DNA of 64,000 nucleotides from contig AP024710.1 of NCBI GenBank assembly GCA_024363285.1, forward strand, positions 1,245,001-1,309,000, in the 5' to 3' direction. This stretch comes from Leptolinea sp. HRD-7 (GTDB taxonomy: Bacteria > Chloroflexota > Anaerolineae > Anaerolineales > Anaerolineaceae). Both the position numbers and the translations under genes were made by a program. The notes below the pieces were generated by a model. It did not search any database. It was not told the DNA's origin and saw nothing but the letters and a program-made list of their open reading frames with translations. Position 1 is the stretch's first letter; every line of letters begins with the position of its first letter. This document shows positions 37,274 through 45,580 of this stretch, piece by piece.

Positions 37274-38431
37274 TTACCCTGAACGGTAATTTGCATTCCG
37301 ATACGGCACAATTTGCTCGCCAAATTCCTTCCTCAACTGGTTCAAACGGTTGAGAATTGTCTTATCCGTTTTCTGGAGACGTATTCCAATGTCTTTACAG
37401 GTTAACCCACGATGCCACAGTCGAATACATTCCCTATCCCAACCCCTATCTGGAATCATCAGCCAGGTCTGAGAAGGTTCTTTCTTGGGTTCTTCGATAG
37501 TCGGGAGAGGTTCTGAATCAGTATTTGACGAGGTAAGTTCTGGGTTTTTAATCTCTGGGGTTTTAAAATCAACAGGTAAAGATATTTTTTCTATAGTGGG
37601 TATCGAAAACCAGCCAAGCCGTTCCATCTCGTCCCGAAAAGCATCCCAAAGCCACCACCCCTTTTCATTATCAAAAAAAGAAACCTTGAGAAGGGTATTT
37701 CCGTTCAGTAGTTTGTGGGCAACCAGGTCAAGAGAAGTATCCCTGTCCAAAAATCGAACGGCAATCGGATTAATATCCAGCGGAAATTCCAGTATTTTAC
37801 GCTGTGTGCCAGGATTAAGGACGGTGCAGACCAGCCCCATCTCCTTCAATATCGATTCGCGAGCCATAACTGCAAATTCAGCCGGCGAACCCTGAATGAC
37901 AAATTCAAAGGCAGCTCGTGGTATCTGGAGTAACCCCATCCTTTTACTCCATTGACCCCATAAACTGTCCTTGGCTTTATCCCTTTGGGGTTGATCCAAC
38001 GTATCTATTCCCCAAATTCTCAACCCATTCAAAAACCAATTCATTGCATTGGCACGCTGTTCTGAGCGTATCTGAAATAGTTCGTTTGCCAGGCGCGCTA
38101 ACAATTGCTCTTCATCAGAAGCGGAGCTGGCCAATCTGCGTATATCCGGTTGAATCGGGTTCAACTTCAACAAAAGGGCAGTGCGAAACAACTGAGTTTC
38201 AGTGGTATTTGGATATTCCGGAAAATGAGTGATTAAAAATGATTGTGAAGCCGGTAGGGCAGAAACACCGAACGTCACCAATGATCCCCAGGTTTTATGC
38301 TCCAGTGAGATCTCCCATTTCTCAACCATCACAGAAAGATGAATTTCAGGATGTGCAAACGGAGGTTGAGAAAGCAGCCGGCATATTGCCAATAATCGAT
38401 TTGAAGTTGTGTTAAGGATGCAGCTTGTCAA
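37274..38431 (-). CDS. Hypothetical protein with C-terminal helix-turn-helix
   Basis: A 385-residue protein of unknown family read from a TTG start that follows the tyrosine recombinase stop after 3 nt. A GGAG lies 9 nt upstream. The body is mixed alpha/beta without recognisable motifs. The last 60 residues (WDRECIRLWHRGLTCKDIGIRLQKTDKTILNRLNQLRKEFG) look like a sigma-region-4-like or resolvase-type helix-turn-helix. The preceding segment is Pro/Glu-rich and flexible. A role in replication or regulation of the element is inferred from position only. Confidence 0.55.
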   Translation of the reverse strand: MTSCILNTTSNRLLAICRLLSQPPFAHPEIHLSVMVEKWEISLEHKTWGSLVTFGVSALPASQSFLITHFPEYPNTTETQLFRTALLLKLNPIQPDIRRLASSASDEEQLLARLANELFQIRSEQRANAMNWFLNGLRIWGIDTLDQPQRDKAKDSLWGQWSKRMGLLQIPRAAFEFVIQGSPAEFAVMARESILKEMGLVCTVLNPGTQRKILEFPLDINPIAVRFLDRDTSLDLVAHKLLNGNTLLKVSFFDNEKGWWLWDAFRDEMERLGWFSIPTIEKISLPVDFKTPEIKNPELTSSNTDSEPLPTIEEPKKEPSQTWLMIPDRGWDRECIRLWHRGLTCKDIGIRLQKTDKTILNRLNQLRKEFGEQIVPYRNANYRSG

Positions 38432-38434
38432 GGG

Positions 38435-39385
38435 TTAGTTTCTCCGATCCTGTGGAGGAACATAACTCTGGATGGTGACTTCCTTACGATTGTGGCCTAA
38501 CTGAATGGATGTATCCAATAACGCCTGGTCATCATCCGCGCCAGCTTCAATCCTGTTTTTATAGTTTTGCGCTGCGAATGTTTTCCGGAAGCCGTGTGTG
38601 CCCAGGCAAGGAATTCCGAGGGCTTTACACGCTTTACGCACCTGTTCGCGCACTCGATCCGGGAGAGAGCCGCGGTCATGGAAAATGTGACCGGTTGGAT
38701 TTTTCTCGCCGATGGCTTTGATCTCGGAAAGGAAGGGTGTTTCTTCTGGTGAAATGCGTACCTCGCGAGGTCTGCCACCTTTAGTATGATTCACATTCCC
38801 TTCCAGAGTGATAAAGCATGTTGCCACATCAATATCTTGTGCTCTAAGATAGACTGCTTCTCGAATCCGCAGCCCAGTTTTTTGCATCACATGCAGTACT
38901 CGCGCTGAAATTGGATCGATATTGATGATCCACTCGATAATTCGTTCCGCTTGCTCCGGAAAATAAGCCACCGGTCGAGGTTCGGAGTGGAAGCCGCCTA
39001 ATCCCCCATCGGTTTTATAAGGAAGTAAAGGGGGTGCATCTTTGCCAAATACTCCGGTAATCCTACAAGCGCGATCCAGCTTACGTAACGATGCCATAAC
39101 GCGTCCAATCCGGCCACCGCTGCGTTCACGCCGAATTAATTCTTCGACGAATGTCTGTGCCATCTCTGGTTCGACATCTTCAACTTCACTCACTTCAGGC
39201 CACTGCCTGCGGATGAATCGCGCAAATTCATGTACATCTGCCACCATGCTTTGCATGGTTCCAATACTGCGGATCACATCCTGATTGCGTCCATGTTGTT
39301 TATCTTCGTGCCGGCTGCCACCAGGTCGAAAGATTGCCTGGAGCGCTTTCATCATTTGATAAGATAATCCACCTTGCTGTGACAT
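38435..39385 (-). CDS. Tyrosine recombinase (phage integrase family)
   Basis: A 316-residue tyrosine recombinase. The catalytic set is visible: Arg in TGLRIREAVYL near residue 174, Lys in NHTKGGRPREV, HGFR near 265, LGHN near 293 and the nucleophile Tyr in IQSYVPP near 308. The N-terminal SAM-like core-binding domain spans about 40-120. It is a second recombinase in an element already carrying a serine integrase. It may resolve dimers of the excised form or be left from an earlier element. AGGTG ribosome site. Confidence 0.88.
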   Translation of the reverse strand: MSQQGGLSYQMMKALQAIFRPGGSRHEDKQHGRNQDVIRSIGTMQSMVADVHEFARFIRRQWPEVSEVEDVEPEMAQTFVEELIRRERSGGRIGRVMASLRKLDRACRITGVFGKDAPPLLPYKTDGGLGGFHSEPRPVAYFPEQAERIIEWIINIDPISARVLHVMQKTGLRIREAVYLRAQDIDVATCFITLEGNVNHTKGGRPREVRISPEETPFLSEIKAIGEKNPTGHIFHDRGSLPDRVREQVRKACKALGIPCLGTHGFRKTFAAQNYKNRIEAGADDDQALLDTSIQLGHNRKEVTIQSYVPPQDRRN

Positions 39386-40083
39386 AATTCTGCACCTGCC
39401 TGTTTACGTTTAAATCGGGTTCGAACGGCTTTTTTTCCGTTTCTGGTTGTTTCCCTTTGTTTCCTTAAGGGAACCCCTTTCTAAAAATGGGGCGTTTTGT
39501 TGTACTTGCCTCGTTCAGACAGCCGATTCGGCTGCACACCCAAGAATGGGCGCCCTATCCATCGGACAGGGTGACCGTTTGGTGTGAGGCCCACGGACCA
39601 GCAAGAGTACGGTCAAATCTCGCTGCCGTGCGCTCAATAGATCGACTGGACTCTGTTGAGCGGCTCCCGCTGCGTACTTCGCTTTGGGAAGGTGCTAGGT
39701 GCAAGGTCAACTTTTGGGGATTTTCACGCAATCAGCAAACCCTGCCGGCGATCCATTCCCCCTGGTTGTGCCGGTTCGGTTTTTGCGTATTAAACAAAAA
39801 TACCGAACATTGCACCCGGGCGGAAATAAACAGGCCAACGTTCAGTATTACGGTATAAAAAACAAGCTATCGTTAACTATTTTGGACGCCTTTGCGTCTC
39901 ATTCAATTGTATATAGATTATAGCACGCGTTTTCTATCTTGCAAAATTGCTCATGCAGTAATTCTTTATTTTTTTATGAGATGAAAGGAATTTGTAAGGT
40001 GAATAATAGAAACTCTTCTAATGAATGTTCTATAAAATAGAAAGGTGCTTAAGAAGCGTATAATAAATTGAGTAAAAATAAAA
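39386..40083. other. 700-nt noncoding region with inverted repeats
   Basis: No convincing gene. Inverted repeats seen: TTCCCTT/AAGGGAA (39451-39483), palindrome CAGCCGATTCGGCTG (39520-39534), GCTCAA/TTGAGC (about 39630-39662), and GTTCGGTTTTTG/CAAAAATACCGAAC (39773-39808). A 123-codon frame across it has no protein character. Upstream of the tyrosine recombinase and divergent to the restriction genes, it could hold an origin or a structured RNA. A -10-like TATAAT lies at 40059-40064 for the restriction genes. Confidence 0.45.
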
Positions 40084-41823
40084 ATGGTGAATGGGCTCAA
40101 CAATAAAATGATTCGATTTGCAAATCCAGGCTCTGATATTTCAAGTTTTATAAAAATTTATATCGAACTATTTGATGCATTAAAAGGCATGGAAGCTTTT
40201 AGTTTAGATGATATTTCTAAGACTCTAGTTGAAAGAAATCTAGCTACATCATGTGGCTATATGGGTCAAGAAGCTTTAGCAAGGGCTACTAGAGAAGACA
40301 GGACTCGCGACCCATTATACAACCAATCAAAAATGTACTCAGAGCTCTATAAAATGCTAGGTTGGTTCAATCCGATTCCTACTAGCGCCCTAACATTTCA
40401 ATTCACTTTTTTAGGAGCACACGTCGTTGCGTCTCAAAGAGAACCGGATGATTTATTCAAAGAATGTATTTTGGGAATTGCATTTCCTAATTCGGTAATT
40501 AACACAACAGGAAAATACATTCTTAGACCATTTGCAACAATTCTACGAACCATTCATGACCTAGGTGGTTATATTTGCCGGGATGAATTAATCATTGGAC
40601 CATTATGTTTGGAAAATGACAGGGATGAGGCATTATATAGCAACATGTTGGAAGATATACGATCTTCAAGAGGGAAAGCTGTAAGGTTAGAATCGAAATT
40701 ACGCGAATTGTCAATTAAACGGAACATCGCTGTTAACACGATGGGGAATTACACTAGGTTTCCTCTTGCTGTATTAAAATGGACAGGATGGACTACAAGT
40801 GAAAGAAAATTTGATGTATATAGAAAGTCAATTCCTTTTCTTGTCTTAACCGCTGATGGTGAAAGGGTTTTCCAACAAATCCATTCCAGCAAAGATTTCA
40901 GAGCGCAAGATTTGTCGCAGTTACCTGAAAAAATTCAAACACCCCTGATCAAGTTATCGTTTTTTCAGATGCTGCAGAGAGCTGGTTTTGATCTAGGACA
41001 GATATCAGACCAATTAATTGAATATCGCCACAATATATCAGACTTCTTAGATGAACCGAACCAGTCGATAATTTTTTCGCCTTTCCAAGAATTAAATCCC
41101 GAACGTGTTCAAAATATATTTCCAAATGATGTGTCATCATCAAGGAATACTAAAGTTAATACCAAGGTCGAATTTGCCAATGGTAATAAGACACCAATTC
41201 TTTATGAGGTATCCTCTAGAGTTTCCCTTCATGAAGTACATGAAAATCGAGATTTATCCAACAGAGATATTGAGGTCTCAAACCACTTTACAGATTTGTA
41301 TAACCAAACGGAAGATATTTCTCAAAGTGTAGAATTGTTTGCGACAGAAGCCAGAAGTTTTAATCAGGACAAATTCTATCCTCTGATTGCTAGCCTTTTT
41401 CGAATCATTGGTTATGACTGTGCTCATTCAAGAGCGGGCGTTAATTATGAGCGATGGGATGCAATAATCCTTGATAAACTTGACACAATACCTATTGAAA
41501 TTAAATCTCCTGGAGAAGAGGAGTTCATTTCAGTAAAAGCAGTGCGACAGGCCTTAGAAAACAAAATAATTTTACTTTCACGCCAAGCGTTTCCATTAAT
41601 ACCAGAAACCACTTCATTGGTTGTTGGCTACAATTTACCAAATGACCGCTCTGAGGTAACATCATTAATTGCTAATATATACAAGGCTTATGGAGTTGTA
41701 ATCGGGGTTATAGATATTCGTTCACTTTTACGTTTAGTTGCCGCGACTCTATTTGAAGGTAAAAGTCATAATAAAAGCGATATTTTTAATTTGTATGGGA
41801 TCATCAATGTATCAGACATTTAA
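40084..41823 (+). CDS. Type II restriction endonuclease-like large subunit
   Basis: A 579-residue protein. The long N-terminal part looks like winged-helix recognition modules (LGWFNPIPTSALTFQFTFLGAHV, then TRFPLAVLKWTGWT). The C-terminal domain carries a PD-(D/E)xK pattern: Asp near residue 460 in RWDAIILD and Glu-x-Lys near 473-475 in PIEIKSPG. It then has LPNDRSEV near 518. This architecture resembles type IIS endonucleases. The next gene overlaps its end and carries a related C-terminal domain, so the two probably form a heteromer. Two methyltransferase genes face it. Start could also be the ATG at 40108. Much more A+T-rich than the flanking chromosome. Confidence 0.7.
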   Translation: MVNGLNNKMIRFANPGSDISSFIKIYIELFDALKGMEAFSLDDISKTLVERNLATSCGYMGQEALARATREDRTRDPLYNQSKMYSELYKMLGWFNPIPTSALTFQFTFLGAHVVASQREPDDLFKECILGIAFPNSVINTTGKYILRPFATILRTIHDLGGYICRDELIIGPLCLENDRDEALYSNMLEDIRSSRGKAVRLESKLRELSIKRNIAVNTMGNYTRFPLAVLKWTGWTTSERKFDVYRKSIPFLVLTADGERVFQQIHSSKDFRAQDLSQLPEKIQTPLIKLSFFQMLQRAGFDLGQISDQLIEYRHNISDFLDEPNQSIIFSPFQELNPERVQNIFPNDVSSSRNTKVNTKVEFANGNKTPILYEVSSRVSLHEVHENRDLSNRDIEVSNHFTDLYNQTEDISQSVELFATEARSFNQDKFYPLIASLFRIIGYDCAHSRAGVNYERWDAIILDKLDTIPIEIKSPGEEEFISVKAVRQALENKIILLSRQAFPLIPETTSLVVGYNLPNDRSEVTSLIANIYKAYGVVIGVIDIRSLLRLVAATLFEGKSHNKSDIFNLYGIINVSDI

Positions 41824-42880
41824 ACCTAAGAAAGTTAACCATTTTATTAAGACTATACCAGATAACATCTTCCCTATTCAAATTGATTGGGGGCAAGGGA
41901 ATAAACCTGCAACGATAACTTTTTCAGACGGAAGATTTGCGTTTGGATCTTGTATTCGCTGTGCAAACCCGAGATGCATTGAATATACACAGGACGAACT
42001 TAAGTTACCAATCTTTAAAGATTTCCCAGCTGATCAGAACAATAACGTTTGTCCAACAGGTGCTATCTCTTGGCCGCATGAATCTAGCTCCCCTGTTATA
42101 AACTCAACCGAGTGTATTAATTGTGGATTATGTGTTAGCCGTTGTCCCTCAAAAGCAATCTATTTATTGTCAGATCACGCCTGTATAAATGATACTGCTA
42201 ATGACTGTTTTATTGAAAAACTTGAAGTTTCAGAGCCAAAGATAACCGAATATACATTGAGCTTGTTTACTGGCGTTGTTGAAAACGGAGTATATCTAGC
42301 AGAGAGCGATGTGGTTTTCGCAAATTTTTACAACAGGTTTGTTGAAATTGCAAAAAACCAAAGCGCCCAATTTCCCAATCATCTAGCTAGGAATTTGTTA
42401 ATCGCGAATGGAGTTGGCGCAGCAATGCGAAGAAGGGGGGATACTAATATCCGAATGGATTTAGTACTTGGCCCGCCAGGAGTAAAACAAGGAACCAGCG
42501 AGGTTGAATTTGGAAACGAAGTTTTAGATGCTCCTAGAAATATTTTAGATAATATCGCTGTTTTAGTAGCAAGATATGAGCTTTCAAAGGATATGATAGT
42601 TCCAGTTATTGTGAGTTTGAGTTTACCTAATTCTCGTTCAGAGTATTTCCGTTTCATCCAAGATGTGAGTAAGGTCTTGAATATCAAGATAAATTCAATA
42701 ACAATTGGGAGTTTAATTCTACTAATTTGGAATAGGGCAAAAATAAATTTTGAGAATGGAGAAGAGCTTTATATTGATGAAACAACTTCTTCATTACGAC
42801 CAAAATTAGAAACAATTTTGGGGAGACCAATTAATCTTGTAAATGGGGGATACCCTGGATTTTTAGATTCTGCTAAATAA
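41807..42880 (+). CDS. Ferredoxin-fused PD-(D/E)xK-like partner subunit
   Basis: About 357 residues, start chosen with GGGA 8 nt upstream and a 17-nt overlap with the previous gene. An N-terminal 2[4Fe-4S] ferredoxin domain has eight cysteines: 49, 52, 57 and 82, then 103, 106, 109 and 113 (CINCGLCVSRCP). The C-terminal domain aligns with the end of the upstream nuclease: MDLVL near 217, E-x-E at 232-234 where the partner has E-x-K, and LPNSRSEY near 273 for LPNDRSEV. It looks like a homologous nuclease half with an altered active site and an iron-sulfur module. Not recognised as any described family. Confidence 0.7.
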   Translation: MYQTFKPKKVNHFIKTIPDNIFPIQIDWGQGNKPATITFSDGRFAFGSCIRCANPRCIEYTQDELKLPIFKDFPADQNNNVCPTGAISWPHESSSPVINSTECINCGLCVSRCPSKAIYLLSDHACINDTANDCFIEKLEVSEPKITEYTLSLFTGVVENGVYLAESDVVFANFYNRFVEIAKNQSAQFPNHLARNLLIANGVGAAMRRRGDTNIRMDLVLGPPGVKQGTSEVEFGNEVLDAPRNILDNIAVLVARYELSKDMIVPVIVSLSLPNSRSEYFRFIQDVSKVLNIKINSITIGSLILLIWNRAKINFENGEELYIDETTSSLRPKLETILGRPINLVNGGYPGFLDSAK

Positions 42881-43664
42881 GACCCGGTTGTTTTTTCCAT
42901 TCAGAGATTCTATTTTCAGCAATTTTGATATAGTCTGGATTCAGTTCAAATCCGATATAGTTCCTTTTTTCCATAATTGCAGCCAGGCATTCCGAACCAC
43001 TCCCAGCAAATGGAATAACGATCAAATTGTTTTCATTGGAAAAATGTTTCACGATTCTCAAAGAAATGGAAAGTGGTTTTTGCGTTGGATGATCAACTTT
43101 CTCTTCGCGAAATCGCCGCCCAGCTAGTGTTGGAAATTCCCAAACATCGCCAGCTAATCTACCTTCTGGGTTCGGTTCCCAAACTTTTCCATTTTTTGTA
43201 ATTTTATATTTGAGTCTTTCCTTGCTTTTATATGGCTCGCGAATTGGGTTGTAGGTATATTTTTCACCTTTTGAAAACCATAAAATTGGTTCATAATGCG
43301 CAGCCAAAGTTCGTGAAGAATAACCAGCAAAACCATTTTGATAAAACCAAATGATTTGCCGCCGATATGATAATCCTATCTCATACATATAACACTGCAG
43401 CCAACAAAGGTGCCGATGTATCCCATAAACGAATACATTTCCTCCAGGCTTTAAAATCCTCTTTACTTGATCTAACCATTTTTTTGACCATGGCAACCAT
43501 TCGTCATGACGCTTGCTCTCATCCCAGGCTCCAAAGTTCTTATCTAAATTGTAGGGCGGGTCAGCTATTACTAAATCTACACAATTATCAGGTAAAGACT
43601 GCATCCCAACAATGCAATCACCAAGTACGATCCTATTCGTGTAATCTTCGAGAGAATTTGTCAT
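42873..43664 (-). CDS. DNA methyltransferase, beta class (adenine-N6 type)
   Basis: A 263-residue methyltransferase with catalytic motif IV DPPYNLDKNFG near residue 35, placed before the SAM-binding motif I IPFAGSGSE near 220 (beta-class order). HPTQKP is just before motif I. The DPPY form is usual for N6-adenine enzymes of the HinfI type. Its end overlaps the end of the ferredoxin-nuclease gene by 8 nt, tail to tail. Its start overlaps the other methyltransferase by 4 nt. It should protect one strand of an asymmetric site. Confidence 0.88.
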   Translation of the reverse strand: MTNSLEDYTNRIVLGDCIVGMQSLPDNCVDLVIADPPYNLDKNFGAWDESKRHDEWLPWSKKWLDQVKRILKPGGNVFVYGIHRHLCWLQCYMYEIGLSYRRQIIWFYQNGFAGYSSRTLAAHYEPILWFSKGEKYTYNPIREPYKSKERLKYKITKNGKVWEPNPEGRLAGDVWEFPTLAGRRFREEKVDHPTQKPLSISLRIVKHFSNENNLIVIPFAGSGSECLAAIMEKRNYIGFELNPDYIKIAENRISEWKKQPGLI

Positions 43665-44572
43665 TTTTTAATATTCTGTAAAATAAGGATGTACTGATGG
43701 TGTATGTTAGGAACGTAAGCAAAAGGGTACCCGTAAGGGAATATTCTCTTATGTCGTTGATATAGTATCGAAATGCCTTTTAGTTCTAAGCCATACATTT
43801 GAAGAGACCGCGCTAGATCTGCATGAAACATCACATACTTCGATTTATCTCTAAAATCACTCACAATAATTGCCATGTATTTTTTGGGTTTTAGGGGTCT
43901 TGAACAATCCCCGAGAATTGCCGAAAGCTCTTCAAGAAATTTATCATACTCTTGAATATTCCCCAGATCTAATTCGTCATCGCTATATTGAGTGTCAAGA
44001 TTATTAGCTATCCTTTCTTGTTTGGCTTTATGGTCTTGCTTGTGGAGAATATTCCAATAAGGAGGACTTGTAACGACAAAGTCTACGGAATTCTCTTCTA
44101 AATTTTTAACTAGTAATCGAGCATCACCTGTTTGAATATCTTGAGAATTGGTGGTGGAAAATAATGTCCTTACTTCTTTTTCTAGTCTTTGTTTTGTTAA
44201 TTCAACATACCGCGGGTTTAATTCAAAACCAATCCCCTGCCTGTTCTCTATTGCACATGCCTTTAGGGTTGAGCCAACTCCAACGAACGGATCAAGAACA
44301 GTTTGACCAGATTTAGTAAAAAATCGAATCAGCCGGCTAACATCTGTAAATGAGAATGGTGCTGGGTGTTGTCTTTCAATTTTTGCATCTTCATGATTAG
44401 CACCTAAACCCTTTTGGATCCATACCGAAACAGTTTCTGCTACCCATTCTTTGGAAGACAAATCATTTAATGTATTCCTCGGGTCAATACCATTGTTATT
44501 GCCGTCGCGATTGCCATTTTCCAATTCATTATCGGTTCCATTGGATACATTAGTATCAATATCATTATTCAT
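43661..44572 (-). CDS. DNA methyltransferase with SPPYW motif
   Basis: A 303-residue methyltransferase with motif order X-I-IV: HPAPFSFTDVSRL near residue 68, DPFVGVGSTLKA near 93 and TSPPYWNIL near 168. SPPYW is common in N4-cytosine enzymes but also occurs in N6-adenine ones, so the base is undecided. The N-terminal 35 residues are an Asn/Asp/Gly-rich low-complexity tail unusual for the family. It overlaps the HTH gene by 8 nt and the second methyltransferase by 4 nt, forming one operon. Confidence 0.85.
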   Translation of the reverse strand: MNNDIDTNVSNGTDNELENGNRDGNNNGIDPRNTLNDLSSKEWVAETVSVWIQKGLGANHEDAKIERQHPAPFSFTDVSRLIRFFTKSGQTVLDPFVGVGSTLKACAIENRQGIGFELNPRYVELTKQRLEKEVRTLFSTTNSQDIQTGDARLLVKNLEENSVDFVVTSPPYWNILHKQDHKAKQERIANNLDTQYSDDELDLGNIQEYDKFLEELSAILGDCSRPLKPKKYMAIIVSDFRDKSKYVMFHADLARSLQMYGLELKGISILYQRHKRIFPYGYPFAYVPNIHHQYILILQNIKK

Positions 44573-44789
44573 GACTGTCTCTCTGCTCTTGGATTTTTAC
44601 GAGTATGCTATCTAAATCTGTTCTCTTGTAGAGACGGTAATTGTTCATCGGATTCCTATATGGGATAAGTTTTCCCAATCTGTCCCAATTCCTTAAGGTA
44701 CTTGTGGACACGCCAAGGTATTTGGCTGCTTCTCGAACTGTCATATAATCAGCAAGGTTATTGCTAGTAGAATAAATGTTGTTAGACAT
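44565..44789 (-). CDS. MerR-like HTH protein, possible R-M controller
   Basis: A 74-residue MerR/excisionase-type winged helix: YMTVREAAKYLGVSTSTLRNWDRLGKLIPYRNP then YRLYKRTDLDSIL. It is the first gene of the methyltransferase operon, and its start codon lies 8 nt after a consensus -10, so its mRNA is leaderless. It probably senses or sets expression of the methyltransferases in the way C proteins do, though C proteins are normally Xre-like. That role is inference. Confidence 0.7.
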   Translation of the reverse strand: MSNNIYSTSNNLADYMTVREAAKYLGVSTSTLRNWDRLGKLIPYRNPMNNYRLYKRTDLDSILVKIQEQRDSHE

Positions 44790-44797
44790 TTACAATC

Positions 44798-44825
44798 ATT
44801 ATAAAACATTATCAATCCTTGTCAA
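44798..44825 (-). promoter_or_regulatory. Promoter of the HTH-methyltransferase operon
   Basis: On the minus strand TTGACA (44820-44825) and TATAAT (44798-44803) with a 16-bp spacer match the consensus perfectly. The region also holds an imperfect dyad around ATTGATAAT/ATAATGATT that could be an autoregulatory operator. Confidence 0.8.
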
Positions 44826-44847
44826 TGTAAATCGACCAAAATTTTAC

Positions 44848-45294
44848 TCACTCTACTTGCCTGAACTGGCACCCATATGGATGAGGCTTTCCCAACATTG
44901 TCCAGGATAACTGTTCCACAACATCCCACCAGATACCAGGGACTTCATACCACTTTGCTTCAGCTACCCCAGAGGGAATATCAGGGTCTGGTGCAGTTAC
45001 TTTATCAAGGAATCCACCCGGATGAATCGCCACATCGGTATACACCATACTATAAATCGGTCCAAGCGCAGCCAGGGAAAGCATCATACCCCATCCACAA
45101 CGTGAAGGTTTGATCGTTTGGGCAGCATCCAGACGATCCTGAATAAACTCAACGTAAGTCATCCCTTTCGGCGCGCCGACTATGTTCATGGGTTGATTGG
45201 CTTTATACCCAATGAAAATCAGACCAGCACAGACCAGAACCACGACCACATTCCAAATGACCTTCCAAACCAGGTGAATGAACCCTGCAATCAT
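44848..45294 (-). CDS. Hypothetical single-pass membrane protein
   Basis: A 148-residue protein with one strong N-terminal membrane helix (VIWNVVVVLVCAGLIFIGY, about 11-29) and a mostly extracellular remainder containing Gly/Pro-rich loops and Trp-rich segments. No family recognised. GGAGGAATAGAA precedes its ATG, which lies 2 nt after the stop of the ribbon-helix-helix gene. The pair forms a small operon of unknown job within the element. Confidence 0.55.
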   Translation of the reverse strand: MIAGFIHLVWKVIWNVVVVLVCAGLIFIGYKANQPMNIVGAPKGMTYVEFIQDRLDAAQTIKPSRCGWGMMLSLAALGPIYSMVYTDVAIHPGGFLDKVTAPDPDIPSGVAEAKWYEVPGIWWDVVEQLSWTMLGKPHPYGCQFRQVE

Positions 45295-45296
45295 TT

Positions 45297-45524
45297 CTAT
45301 TCCTCCGCCTTTTCTACCTTATAGTTATCTTCAGGCTTTTGACCTTCACCGATCATCAAATTTCCAAATCTAAGCTCTTCCCGATACATCCGATCAATAG
45401 AAACCTCGACCACATCTCCTTCACTGCGCCCCATATTGCCGGCTAAATCTTTCAATTGGCGAACACACTCATAACTTAGTCGAAAAGAACGTACTGGTTT
45501 GGTGGGTGAGTTTTTCCTGGGCAT
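45297..45524 (-). CDS. Ribbon-helix-helix DNA-binding protein
   Basis: A 75-residue protein with basic N-terminus and the pattern VRSFRLSYECVRQLKDLAGNMGRSEGDVVEVSIDRMY, typical of a CopG/Arc ribbon-helix-helix fold (beta strand then two helices). AAGGAG precedes the ATG. A perfect palindrome within its own promoter 29 bp upstream is its likely operator. Ribbon-helix-helix proteins often act as antitoxins, but the partner gene is a membrane protein rather than a known toxin. Confidence 0.68.
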   Translation of the reverse strand: MPRKNSPTKPVRSFRLSYECVRQLKDLAGNMGRSEGDVVEVSIDRMYREELRFGNLMIGEGQKPEDNYKVEKAEE

Positions 45525-45550
45525 TTTGGCTCCTTAATCAAGATAGATAT

Positions 45551-45580
45551 ATTGTAATACATATGTATTACTTTTGCAAG
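45551..45580 (-). promoter_or_regulatory. Promoter with perfect palindrome for the RHH operon
   Basis: On the minus strand TTGCAA and TACAAT are separated by 17 bp. Between and overlapping them lies GTAATACATATGTATTAC (45554-45571), an 18-bp perfect palindrome. Placement inside the promoter fits autorepression by the ribbon-helix-helix protein. Confidence 0.65.

Noticed and set aside
39487..39858. 123-codon plus-strand frame in the element
   Set aside because: No ribosome site, erratic composition, and it crosses several inverted repeats; treated as noncoding.
44848..45524. Classical toxin-antitoxin pair
   Set aside because: The RHH protein fits an antitoxin but the membrane protein has no toxin motif, so it was kept only as a possibility.
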